Positions 50,760 to 58,848 of a DNA stretch of 64,000 nucleotides are shown here, in pieces (the stretch's first letter is position 1; the number at the start of each line of letters is the position of its first letter). The notes under the pieces are model-generated. The model saw only the letters and a program-made list of their open reading frames with translations, was not told the DNA's origin and made no database searches. The position numbers were made by a program, and so were the translations under genes. Location of the stretch: positions 1 through 64,000 of the forward strand of contig JBBFLV010000011.1 in the NCBI GenBank assembly GCA_037478835.1, read 5' to 3'. This stretch comes from 630D-37 sp037478835. GTDB lineage: Bacteria; Chloroflexota; Anaerolineae; Anaerolineales; Villigracilaceae.

Positions 50760-51925
50760 ACGGTGGTCTGTGTGGTAAAGGGTGTCGGAAAGGCTGAAAC
50801 ATCGGTCGCGCTGAGAATGGCCTGATCGTACAGGCTCAGGCGCTGTAACAGGTCCTCTCGGCGCGTCGGGTCAAGCTCGGCGAGCACTTCATCCAGGAGC
50901 AAAAGTGGCCATTCGCCGTTGCGGGCGCGCATCCATTCCATTTCGGCCAGTTTGAGGGAAAGCAACGCCGTGCGCACTTGACCGCGCGAGCCGTAATCTC
51001 CGAGGTCAATGCCGTTGGCCAGGAAACGCACCTCGTCGCGGTGGGGGCCGATCAGCGTCATCCCGCGCGCCAATTCTTCCGATCGTATGCGTCGCAAGCG
51101 CTCGATGAACCCCTGGCGGATTTCTTCCACGCTCAAGTGGGAGCGATCGACAGAGGTCTGGATGGGGAGCGCCATTTGGGCGGCGGGCATGGGCAAAGGC
51201 TCATAGGCCGGCCGGTAGACCAGGCGCAATACTTCGGCTTGGCGCGTCAGTTCCAAATGGATGCGGGCGGCCAGTCGCTCCATTTCTTGAATTGCCTGGA
51301 TGCGCCAGTACATGAGAGGGGCGGCACGCGCCGCCAGTTCCCGATCCCAGATTTCCAGTTCCGAGGGCTCTCCACTGCGTGCCTGTAGGGCCTTGAGAAG
51401 GGCATTGCGCTGTTCCAGCAAACGAGCATATTCGCTCAACGTGGTGGCATATTGTGGAATGGCTTGTGCCAGTGCCAGGTTCAGGAAGCGCCGGCGTTCC
51501 TCCGGCCCGCCTTCGATGATTTGGGTCATGTGAGGAGCGAAGAGGACAGCATTGAAGTGACCGACGACCTGACTGAGAGGTTTTTTTACACCATCCAGAA
51601 GCACCTCTTTGCGCAGCCGTGGTCCATTGCTCCCGCTGTTTTCCAGGATCAGGCGCAATTCCAGGCGGTGTTTTCCATCGCGCCGTTGATATTCTCCGAT
51701 CAGGCGCCCCACAGCCGGCGATTTGCGCGCCTCTAAAAAGTGGATCAATTGTCGCTCCACGTGCGTTTGGAAGGATGAGAAGGTGGCCAACAGGTAAACG
51801 GCTTCCAGAAAATTGGTCTTTCCCTGCGCGTTGGCGCCGATCAGCAAAAGAACCCGCCGGGGCAGGTCGATGTCCAGGCGGGTGAAATTACGAAAGTTCG
51901 TCAGGGAAAGATGGGTAAGATACAT
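50705..51925 (-). CDS. recF: DNA replication/repair protein RecF
   Basis: A 406-residue SMC-like ATPase that loads RecA at gaps. Walker A is GANAQGKTNFLEAV near residue 32. The ABC-type signature SRGQVRTALLSLKLAE and Walker B LLLLDEVLAELDP are near the C-terminus. Residues after DVSAFP form a short tail. It is not beside dnaA/dnaN here but after def, starting 5 bases after that gene's stop, without a clear ribosome binding site. Confidence 0.95.
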   Translation of the reverse strand: MYLTHLSLTNFRNFTRLDIDLPRRVLLLIGANAQGKTNFLEAVYLLATFSSFQTHVERQLIHFLEARKSPAVGRLIGEYQRRDGKHRLELRLILENSGSNGPRLRKEVLLDGVKKPLSQVVGHFNAVLFAPHMTQIIEGGPEERRRFLNLALAQAIPQYATTLSEYARLLEQRNALLKALQARSGEPSELEIWDRELAARAAPLMYWRIQAIQEMERLAARIHLELTRQAEVLRLVYRPAYEPLPMPAAQMALPIQTSVDRSHLSVEEIRQGFIERLRRIRSEELARGMTLIGPHRDEVRFLANGIDLGDYGSRGQVRTALLSLKLAEMEWMRARNGEWPLLLLDEVLAELDPTRREDLLQRLSLYDQAILSATDVSAFPTPFTTQTTVWEVRMGSIFPRQKQETE

Positions 51926-51930
51926 GGAGG

Positions 51931-52446
51931 TTAGACGTTATCCTCCACCGGCAGTTCAGCTTCTTGCGGTTTCCAGACGCGTGTGGCCCGATCGGTGAAC
52001 AGGATGCCGTTCAGGTGATCGATCTCATGCTGAAAAATGCGCGCCGTCCAGTTCTTCAGCTTCCAGCGCACCGGCTGACCGTGGCGGTTCAAACCGCGGA
52101 CGACGATCGAAACGTGCCGTTCCACTTCGCCCACCAGGCCGGGGATGGAAAGACACCCCTCCACGCCGCTTTCCATTTCCTGTGAAACGCGGACAATTTC
52201 TGGGTTGACGAGCACGTACAGCCGCGGCGGAGCTTCCTCGGCTTCTTCATCTTCGGGATATTCGACGACGATCACGCGCAACGGAATGCCGATCTGCGGC
52301 GCGGCCAGGCCGACGCCCGGCGCGGCACGCATGGTATCGATCATATCGTCGATCAAAACCTGTAAAGATTTATCGAATTCGGTTACCGGGCGCGCCTTGC
52401 GGCGCAACACCGCATCGGGGATGGTTACAATCGGACGAACACTCAT
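51931..52446 (-). CDS. def: peptide deformylase
   Basis: A 171-residue metalloenzyme that removes the formyl group from new proteins. Motif 1 is GVGLAAPQIG, motif 2 EGCLSIPG (C98 binds metal), motif 3 HEIDHLNG (H140 and H144, E141 catalytic). A short acidic insert (EDEEAEEAPP) follows strand two. It begins 10 bases after the stop of the cNMP/PH gene, whose end supplies GGAG. Confidence 0.96.
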   Translation of the reverse strand: MSVRPIVTIPDAVLRRKARPVTEFDKSLQVLIDDMIDTMRAAPGVGLAAPQIGIPLRVIVVEYPEDEEAEEAPPRLYVLVNPEIVRVSQEMESGVEGCLSIPGLVGEVERHVSIVVRGLNRHGQPVRWKLKNWTARIFQHEIDHLNGILFTDRATRVWKPQEAELPVEDNV

Positions 52447-52456
52447 GTTGCCAATT

Positions 52457-54184
52457 TTACTCCTTTTTCGGGGGAAGGCCCCGTTCCAGCTCTCTCAGTT
52501 CATCGGCGCTCTGATGATAAACGGCCAGCCAATTGGCCATTCGTTCGCGCTCGGCGGCAGCTTCGGCCTCTTTCTTTTTGGCCATGCGCACCATGCGCCG
52601 ACGGTCGATATCCGCCTGTACGCCTGCCGGATCGAGGACATTCTCAAAGGCCATCTTCGTACCGCCTACGGTGATATACACGGTGCCAAAATTGAACAGG
52701 TTGGCCAATATCCCTTCGCGGCGATATTCGGTGCTCAGAATATTTTCCAGGGGCGCGGCGGTGCGGGATTCTTTGCCGAGCGGAGTGCGATCGATGTCAA
52801 TGATTTGTTCATCGGTCACCTGAAAAATATCGTTTATCCAGTCCAAGTAACGCCAGACGATCACGCCAAGAGGCGCCAGCATCGCAAAGAAGAGCAGAAG
52901 AACCGGCAGGTCGATTTTGAAGGCCGGTTTCAAGACGAACAGACTTAGATTCGGATCCAGCCAAATCTTTCCAAGACGGTAGACCCAGGTGGCGAACAGG
53001 AGTAAAAAGGTGAGGAGCGGATAGAAGATGTCGCGGAAATAGACCACCCAGTGTTTGCGGTAAACGATCGTTGACCCGGCTTCAATGCGCAGGGTGAAGT
53101 AGCGAGAAAACAATGCTTTAAAGATAGAACGAGAGGACGGTTCCGGTAGAGAGGCCGTCTCTTCTTCCGGTTCGGTGACGGTACGAGTGGGCGGTGCCGG
53201 CAGTCCCAATCGTGCCCGGATGGCGGCTTTCATTTTCTCTTTTTCCTCTCCCAGCGCGGCCTCTTTGCTCCGTTGCCATAGTTCTTCGATCATGCGTGCG
53301 GCGTGGCTCGGATGGTTCACATAGTGGAAGGGAATTTGTCCGACGAATGTGCGAATGATCACGTTCCCGTAATCGAATACCCGCCCCCAGTAATCGGATT
53401 CAACCCCCACGGAAAGGACGGTTGTGATCGGTGCCTCCTGACGGCTCTCGTGAATGCCGATCACCTTTTCCATCCAGATGACGCGCTGATTGGTGACGAT
53501 GTAATAATCGTTGCTCCAGTCGATGTAGAGCCAGATCATCCAACCCACTAAAAGCACCAGAGCGACACTCCCTACGGCCAGGGGTACCATCGAAATGCGC
53601 CCCTGGGGCGAAAGCAATGGCAAGAAGGCCAGCACGAAAAGCCCCAAAGGAATCAGCAAGAGCAAAAGCGGAAGGCTCAAATTCTGGTAGAGGGCAAAGC
53701 GATGTTTCCGCGCCAGAAAATAGACCACTTCCTTTGGACGTAGCCACTTGAAACGCAAAGAACGTGCCAGGCGGCGGGATTCAATCGCTACTTCAAAGTT
53801 CGGTCGCAGCTGGGGATGCCGCTTGAGCAATTTTTTCAACACTTCTCCGCCGTGATCCAGCACAAGCAGGGTGACATTGGTCAACGCTTTTGCCGAGGCG
53901 GAACGTGCATGCCCGGAGTAGGCCCCCTCTTCGCCAAAATAATCTCCCTTCTCCAGTGTGGCCAATGTGATCAAGTTGTGCCCAGCCTGGCGCTGCAATG
54001 CAATTTTGCCTTCAAAGATAAAGTAGAGCGCGCGATCACGGCTTCCCTGCGAGAAGATCACCTCCCCCGCGACGTAAGTGCGCTCTTCCATTTGGGCTGC
54101 CAGTTCTTGGAGATCGCTATCTTTCAGGCCGTGAAAGAGGTGGGATTTTTTGAGAAATGCCAGGCGCTGCGGAATACCAACCAC
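52457..54184 (-). CDS. cyclic-nucleotide-binding-domain membrane protein with two bacterial PH-like domains
   Basis: A 575-residue protein. Residues ~10-130 are a cNMP-binding (CAP-ED) domain: FHGLKDSDLQELA, GEVIFSQG, YFIFEGKIAL, GDYFGEEGAYSGHARSASAKA. The phosphate-binding Arg position is occupied (ARSA). Two copies of a unit follow, each a pair of membrane helices plus a bacterial PH-like domain (NDYYIVTNQRVIWMEK...VGVESDYWGRVFDYGNVIIRT, and NDIFQVTDEQIIDIDR...LSTEYRREGILANLFNFGTVYITVG). The C-terminus is a helical tail. The GTG start at 54184 lies exactly 7 bases after TACAAT, so the transcript is probably leaderless. Likely a membrane sensor; signal and output unknown. Confidence 0.85.
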   Translation of the reverse strand: MVGIPQRLAFLKKSHLFHGLKDSDLQELAAQMEERTYVAGEVIFSQGSRDRALYFIFEGKIALQRQAGHNLITLATLEKGDYFGEEGAYSGHARSASAKALTNVTLLVLDHGGEVLKKLLKRHPQLRPNFEVAIESRRLARSLRFKWLRPKEVVYFLARKHRFALYQNLSLPLLLLLIPLGLFVLAFLPLLSPQGRISMVPLAVGSVALVLLVGWMIWLYIDWSNDYYIVTNQRVIWMEKVIGIHESRQEAPITTVLSVGVESDYWGRVFDYGNVIIRTFVGQIPFHYVNHPSHAARMIEELWQRSKEAALGEEKEKMKAAIRARLGLPAPPTRTVTEPEEETASLPEPSSRSIFKALFSRYFTLRIEAGSTIVYRKHWVVYFRDIFYPLLTFLLLFATWVYRLGKIWLDPNLSLFVLKPAFKIDLPVLLLFFAMLAPLGVIVWRYLDWINDIFQVTDEQIIDIDRTPLGKESRTAAPLENILSTEYRREGILANLFNFGTVYITVGGTKMAFENVLDPAGVQADIDRRRMVRMAKKKEAEAAAERERMANWLAVYHQSADELRELERGLPPKKE

Positions 54185-54191
54185 AGTTTAT

Positions 54192-54200
54192 ATTGTAGCA
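54192..54200 (-). promoter_or_regulatory. extended -10 of a probably leaderless mRNA
   Basis: TGCTACAAT on the minus strand (54200..54192), then 7 bases, then the GTG start at 54184. Confidence 0.65.
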
Positions 54201-54260
54201 TGTTTATAAATTCCAGGTGAGGGGATTAGGCTGTGAGCGGTAGACGGTGACCAGACTCCC

Positions 54261-54306
54261 CGATCACACAACCACCCGACCACCCGACCACGCGACTATT
54301 CGACCT
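54261..54306. repeat. 8-bp tandem repeat (CGACCAYC family) reaching into miaB
   Basis: Units CGATCACA, CAACCACC, CGACCACC, CGACCACG, CGACTATT and CGACCT. The miaB stop codon (54298..54296) lies inside the unit CGACTATT. Confidence 0.85.
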
Positions 54307-55642
54307 GCAAAACGGAAAGGCGCTCCGGGATTTCGAGCCGCCCCAACATGGACCATGGCCCGGTCCAGGTGATCGTCACCGGCAGCACGCGTCCACGCAG
54401 GTCTTCCTCGCTTTCGACGAATACCAGCTTATTGGTCGGAGTGCGCCCCTTCCAGCGATCTTTGACCTTTTCCTCAAACAGCACCTCTACTTTCTGGCCC
54501 AGATAGCGTGCATTGATCTCGGCGGAAATGCGTTCCTGCAGTGCCTCTAACATGCGGAAGCGGCGCATTTTCTCCTCTTCCGGCACATCGTCTACCATCC
54601 GGCGTTGGGCGACGGTGCCCGGCCGCGGCGAATAGCGCGCCAGATGGGCTATGTCCAGCTTTAGGTCCTCCAGCAGGCGATAGGTTTGCATGAATTGTTC
54701 TTCCGTTTCGCCGGGGAAGCCCACGATAATATCGGTGGCGATCGACACGCCGGGGATGATCTGGCGGATCTTCTCGATGAGACGGCGATAATCGGCCTGG
54801 GTATAGCCGCGCTTCATGCGTGCCAACACCTCGTCATCGCCGGCCTGGACAGGGACCTCGATATGGGGCATGACCTTTGGCAATTCTGCCACGGTGCGCA
54901 TGAGCGCTTCGCTGAAGTAGTTCGGGTGCGAGGTCAGGAAACGGATGCGCTCCAGGCCTTCGATCTCATGGACGATGCGCAGCAAACCGGAAAGATCGGG
55001 GCCTTCCGGCAAGTCTTTGCCATAGCGATCGACAATTTGACCCAGCAACGTTACTTCTTTTACGCCTTGTTCTACCAACGAGCGGATCTCGGTCACGATC
55101 TCGCCCACGCGGCGGCTACGTTCTACGCCACGACGATAGGGGATGATACAAAAAGTGCAGGCATGAGAGCAGCCATAGACCACCGGAACATGGGCCGAAA
55201 TCAGCCGACCGCGCTCATGAGCCGGGAGCACCAGTTCTTCGTCCATCAACGCATAGCGTCGCGCCGTCTCGTCCTCTTCTAGATCGCGTGCTTCGCCCTG
55301 GGTCAGGAATGAGATCAGGGGGCCGGGATCGGAAGGGGGAGAGAAAACATCCACGAAGGGGAAGCGCTGCCGTAGGCGCTCGTTCCCGCGCACCCCAACG
55401 AGGCATCCCATCACGTTAATCACAACTTCCGGACGACGCTCCTTAATCGGGCGCAGGGAGGAGAGCCGACCGTACGCCTTATCTTCTGCCGATTGCCGCA
55501 CAACGCAGGTGTTCAGAATAATGACATCCGCTTCCTCAGCCTGTGGCGTGAAAGCATAGCCCAGGCGTTCGAGCGCCGAAGCCACGCGCTGGGAATCGGC
55601 TACGTTCATTTGACAACCTTCGGTCCAGATATGGTACTTCAT
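54296..55642 (-). CDS. miaB: tRNA-2-methylthio-N6-dimethylallyladenosine synthase MiaB
   Basis: A 448-residue radical-SAM methylthiotransferase acting on position 37 of tRNAs that read UNN codons. The N-terminal cluster domain starts TEGCQMN (C10). The radical SAM motif is CSHACTFCIIPYRRG. EVPVQAGDDEVLARMKRGYT, SIATDIIVGFPGETEEQF and a C-terminal TRAM domain follow. Its last two codons and stop lie in the 8-bp repeat array. Upstream, TGGTATAAT (55660..55652) ends 9 bases before the ATG and no ribosome binding site is present. Confidence 0.95.
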   Translation of the reverse strand: MKYHIWTEGCQMNVADSQRVASALERLGYAFTPQAEEADVIILNTCVVRQSAEDKAYGRLSSLRPIKERRPEVVINVMGCLVGVRGNERLRQRFPFVDVFSPPSDPGPLISFLTQGEARDLEEDETARRYALMDEELVLPAHERGRLISAHVPVVYGCSHACTFCIIPYRRGVERSRRVGEIVTEIRSLVEQGVKEVTLLGQIVDRYGKDLPEGPDLSGLLRIVHEIEGLERIRFLTSHPNYFSEALMRTVAELPKVMPHIEVPVQAGDDEVLARMKRGYTQADYRRLIEKIRQIIPGVSIATDIIVGFPGETEEQFMQTYRLLEDLKLDIAHLARYSPRPGTVAQRRMVDDVPEEEKMRRFRMLEALQERISAEINARYLGQKVEVLFEEKVKDRWKGRTPTNKLVFVESEEDLRGRVLPVTITWTGPWSMLGRLEIPERLSVLQVE

Positions 55643-55651
55643 CGAGAGAAA

Positions 55652-55660
55652 ATTATACCA
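55652..55660 (-). promoter_or_regulatory. extended -10 upstream of miaB
   Basis: TGGTATAAT on the minus strand, 9 bases before the ATG; the leader would be very short or absent. Confidence 0.6.
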
Positions 55661-56015
55661 GAATTGTCAGGAAAGCAGTTTCTCTCCTCTCATGACCGGG
55701 TTTTTTGGGATCTAACGATGCTGAGCTATTGTATGTCGAACGTTAACCGCTGCGATGAAAACGCACTGCTCGAAATGGTGATCGGAGAAAGGTGCACCAT
55801 GAATTTTATCCCCCGCTTATGGCCTCGGTTTCTGCTCGATACCGAGCGGCGGCCTGCATTATGCATCTTTGGTTCCGTGAAAGGTGAAAGATTTAGATAA
55901 TTGCCTTGTTAGTTAAATTTTCGGCGATTTGTACAGAGATCGATTTTCCTATAAATGGGTGTATAATTGAATAAACGTTTAAACGCTTTTTCTTTTCTGG
56001 CCAAAGGAGGCTACC
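55661..56015. other. intergenic region upstream of the lipoprotein gene
   Basis: No supported gene; a 33-codon frame near 55800 has no family signal. TATAAT (55962-55967), preceded directly by TG, is a likely -10 for the rightward lipoprotein gene. Confidence 0.5.
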
Positions 56016-56840
56016 ATGAAAAAAGTGCGCTTTCGCTTTTCGCTTTTGCTGGGCCTGATCGGGATTTTCAGCCTGGCGTGCATCATTACCCTCCCACCCA
56101 AACCACCGGCTGAGACTCAGGCACCCCCTCCTCCACCACCCGTAGAAACGCAGGCACCTTTGTCGCAGGATACTCCAACCCCACTGCCGCCCTCTACGCC
56201 GGAACCACTCCCTACTCCCACACCTGAAGAAGCGCCTGCTTTCTTTACCGACGAATTCGATGTGGTCACGGATTTCTGGTCGTACTTTATCATCAACGGT
56301 GTTCAGGAGAAAAATCAGCTGGTGGAGAATCCTCAGGATGAACCGAAAGTTTCTGTCCACATAGAGGATGGGTTCATGAAATTTGGGATCGACAAAAATT
56401 ACCAGTACGTCTACGTTACCTATGATCCCTACACCTACACCGATGTGCGTGTGGATGTGCGGGCGGAGAATCGCGGCGTAAACAACAATAATGTGAGCAT
56501 CATTTGCCGGTATACAGAAGAGGGATGGTATGAGTTTAACATCGCCAACAATGGTCTATACTGGATTTACTATGCCCAGATGAAGCCTTCCAAGCAGGTC
56601 TCTTATGCTCTGATTGCCAACGGAGGTTCCAACAAAATCCGCATGGGCAAGGACGTGAACGAATACACGGCGATTTGCAAAGGACGAACGTTGCAGTTAT
56701 TCATCAATGGCTACGAGGTGAAAACTCTCACCGACAATCGTTATGCGCTGCGCGAAGGACAGGTGGGCGTCTCGGTTTCCTCGTTCAACGTCTTGCCGGT
56801 CCAGGTAGATATTGATTGGGTCAAGGTCAGCCAACCCTGA
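56016..56840 (+). CDS. lipoprotein with concanavalin-like beta-sandwich domain
   Basis: A 274-residue lipoprotein. The signal peptide ends at SLAC near residue 27. A Pro/Thr linker runs to about residue 75. The mature domain (FTDEFDVVTDFWSYF... DVRVDVRAENRGVNNNNVSIICRYTEEGWYEFNIANNGLYWIYY...LFINGYEVKTLTDNRYALREGQVGVSVSSF...VDIDWVKVSQ) has the order of strands seen in DUF1080/LamG-like concanavalin folds that bind or cut glycans. No catalytic pair is evident. AAAGGAGG lies 6 bases before the ATG. Confidence 0.8.
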   Translation: MKKVRFRFSLLLGLIGIFSLACIITLPPKPPAETQAPPPPPPVETQAPLSQDTPTPLPPSTPEPLPTPTPEEAPAFFTDEFDVVTDFWSYFIINGVQEKNQLVENPQDEPKVSVHIEDGFMKFGIDKNYQYVYVTYDPYTYTDVRVDVRAENRGVNNNNVSIICRYTEEGWYEFNIANNGLYWIYYAQMKPSKQVSYALIANGGSNKIRMGKDVNEYTAICKGRTLQLFINGYEVKTLTDNRYALREGQVGVSVSSFNVLPVQVDIDWVKVSQP

Positions 56841-56855
56841 ACAGAATCCTTCCCT

Positions 56856-56885
56856 AGCGGTGGTCCAAACAGACCACCGCTTTTT
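56856..56885 (+). terminator. intrinsic terminator
   Basis: AGCGGTGGTC, loop CAAACA, GACCACCGCT plus T's, 16 bases after the lipoprotein stop. Confidence 0.9.
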
Positions 56886-57220
56886 GGAACGTTTCTCCAT
56901 CCCCGCGCACCAGAATTCCCGGCTGGGTTTCCTTCAGGATCGGATCGAGTGCCTCACACTCCCGAATGGCGGCTCAACGATCCCAAACACAACACAAGTC
57001 TGGAGGAGTTTGGCAACCGAATATCGCTTTCACCGGAAACAGTGAAAAGCCCTACCCCCTGCGGCTTTTGGAATTTTGCAGAGAAACGTGTAGGAAGGCA
57101 AAGTTTGGATTATGGAGGAGAGGGAAACCAGAGGGAAGCCATCCTGTAGAACATTGCGTCCCTACGAATGTTCTATCTCTGGTCCCTCTCCCGCTCTATT
57201 TGTTCATGGTTCGCAATCTA
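56886..57220. other. intergenic region without a supported gene
   Basis: About 335 bases between the lipoprotein terminator and the 7-bp repeat array. Frames here lack ribosome binding sites and family signals. Confidence 0.5.
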
Positions 57221-57269
57221 CCGTCTACGGTCCACCGTCTACGGTCCACGGTCTACGGTCCACAGTCTA
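57221..57269. repeat. 7-bp tandem repeat (CGGTCYA family), 7 units
   Basis: CCGTCTA, CGGTCCA, CCGTCTA, CGGTCCA, CGGTCTA, CGGTCCA, CAGTCTA: 49 bases with an alternating -TA/-CA pattern, that is, a 14-bp higher period. The array ends 11 bases from the stop of folD. Confidence 0.92.
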
Positions 57270-57280
57270 TCTCGACCGCT

Positions 57281-58159
57281 TCAAGGTTCCTGAATTTCGG
57301 CGGCGCGCAGAGTATTCTTCATCAACATGGCAATGGTCATCGGCCCCACACCGCCGGGCACCGGGGTGATCCAGCCGGCTACTTCTTTGGCCTCTTCAAA
57401 GTTGACATCGCCTACCAGGCGATAGCCCTTTGGCGCATTCGGATCGGGCTTGCTGTTGATCCCGACATCGATCACGGCGGCACCGGGCTTGATCCAGTCG
57501 CCGCGCACAAATTCGGCTTTGCCGATGGCAGCGATCAGGATATCCGCCTGTCGCACGACCGAGGGCAGATCGCGAGTCCGAGAATGGCAGACGGTGACCG
57601 TCGCATTTTTGCCGATCAACAGTAGGGCCGCCGGCATGCCGACAATGTTCGAGCGTCCCAGCACGACGGCGTTGGCGCCTTCGATTTGCACTCCCACTTG
57701 CTCCAGCAGGTAAATACAGCCGTAAGGTGTGCAGGGGATGAAAAGCGGCTCGCGACCTTTCTGTGCCAGGCGCCCAATGTTGACCGGATGGAACCCATCC
57801 ACGTCCTTCTCAATGCTGATCGCCTGGAGCACGCGTTCTTCGTTTAGATGGGAGGGGAGGGGCAATTGAACCAGGATACCGTGCACGCGTGGATCGGCGT
57901 TCAACTCGCGCACCAGCCCTTCCACCTGTTCTTGAGTGGCATCGGCCGGCAGATGGTGGCTGAAAGAAACCATCCCCAGTTCCTCGCAGGCTTTTTGTTT
58001 GGAGCGAACGTAAGTGGCTGAATCCACGCGATCGCCGACCAGTACAGTGGCCAGCCCTGGGCGAGATTTGCCGGCGGCGACGCGCTTGGCTACCGCTTCG
58101 GCGACTTCCTGTCGCACTTTTTGGGCGATGGCTTTCCCGTCAATGATCTGAGCGCTCAT
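57281..58159 (-). CDS. folD: bifunctional methylenetetrahydrofolate dehydrogenase/cyclohydrolase
   Basis: A 292-residue enzyme converting 5,10-methylene-THF to 10-formyl-THF in one-carbon metabolism. SATYVRSKQKACEELG contains the catalytic Lys. LVQLPLPSHLNEERVLQAI, KDVDGFHP, CTPYGC, GRSNIVGMP and PVPGGVGPMTIAMLM are all present. GGAGAG lies upstream of the ATG. It is monocistronic as far as can be seen. Confidence 0.97.
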   Translation of the reverse strand: MSAQIIDGKAIAQKVRQEVAEAVAKRVAAGKSRPGLATVLVGDRVDSATYVRSKQKACEELGMVSFSHHLPADATQEQVEGLVRELNADPRVHGILVQLPLPSHLNEERVLQAISIEKDVDGFHPVNIGRLAQKGREPLFIPCTPYGCIYLLEQVGVQIEGANAVVLGRSNIVGMPAALLLIGKNATVTVCHSRTRDLPSVVRQADILIAAIGKAEFVRGDWIKPGAAVIDVGINSKPDPNAPKGYRLVGDVNFEEAKEVAGWITPVPGGVGPMTIAMLMKNTLRAAEIQEP

Positions 58160-58266
58160 AGGTCTCTCCTCGGAGAAAAACTTGTGAGATGTGCAGGGCT
58201 ACAACCTTTGCGTTTTGTGAATCCTGACACAAGTATAGCGCAAGGATGGAATTTCGGAAAGGGGGA

Positions 58267-58320
58267 TTGATTTCGCTCCTTTAACGCGATAAAATGTTTT
58301 TGCAAAAAGTTGCAAAAAGT
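58267..58320 (+). promoter_or_regulatory. promoter and candidate Fur-family operator
   Basis: TTGATT (58267-58272), 17-base spacer, TAAAAT (58290-58295). A perfect palindrome, TTTTTGCAAAAA (58297-58308), follows at the expected start of transcription. The word TTGCAAAAAGT then occurs twice, the second copy ending at 58320. Confidence 0.65.
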
Positions 58321-58406
58321 CCTGCCCCGAGCCGGGTTGCGTTTCCTTGCTCCCTACAGATCGCGTCACGGCGCCGGGTCTGTACCTTTGGCGAGGAGTG
58401 CCTCAA

Positions 58407-58847
58407 ATGAGCTGTAGCCTTTCTTATGCTTCTATGCTCCGGCAACGCGGTCATCGTGCCACGGCCCAACGATTGCTCATCCTGCATGTGCTCAAAAGCC
58501 ATCCCGGACATCATACTGCAAAAGAGATCTGTGATCTTGCTCGCCCCTTGCTCCCCGCGTTGACCGAATCAACCGTATACCGCACGCTGGAATTCCTTTT
58601 GCGCCAGGGGTGGGTTTCTCCCTCTTTGGATACGAATGGGACTCTCACCTATGAACTAAACGTGCGCCCCCATCATCATTTGATCTGTCGGCGCTGTGGG
58701 AAGGAGGTAGAGATCGACGACGAGATGTTGCAAGGGCTATACCGACAGATTGAATCTTCCAGCGGCTTCCGTTTGCAGGCCTCACATCTCACCTTTTCGG
58801 GCACATGCCCCGAATGCATTCAGGATTTTTCCCCATCAGGAGGTTGA
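58407..58847 (+). CDS. Fur-family metal-responsive regulator
   Basis: A 146-residue repressor. The winged helix (residues ~8-85) includes ESTVYRTLEFL, the recognition region. The dimer domain has the HHH cluster (89-91) and structural zinc cysteines C94, C97, C134 and C137. Fur, Zur, Nur and PerR cannot be separated by eye. The downstream gene is a CbiM-type Ni/Co transporter, which favours a nickel (Nur-like) or cobalt role. The ATG at 58407 has GAGGAG 9 bases upstream. It probably represses its own operon through the palindrome at 58297. Confidence 0.88.
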   Translation: MSCSLSYASMLRQRGHRATAQRLLILHVLKSHPGHHTAKEICDLARPLLPALTESTVYRTLEFLLRQGWVSPSLDTNGTLTYELNVRPHHHLICRRCGKEVEIDDEMLQGLYRQIESSSGFRLQASHLTFSGTCPECIQDFSPSGG

Positions 58848-58848
58848 A

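Noticed and set aside
57221..57269. CRISPR array
   Set aside because: The repeats are 7 bp and directly adjacent, with no spacers and no cas genes in the window.
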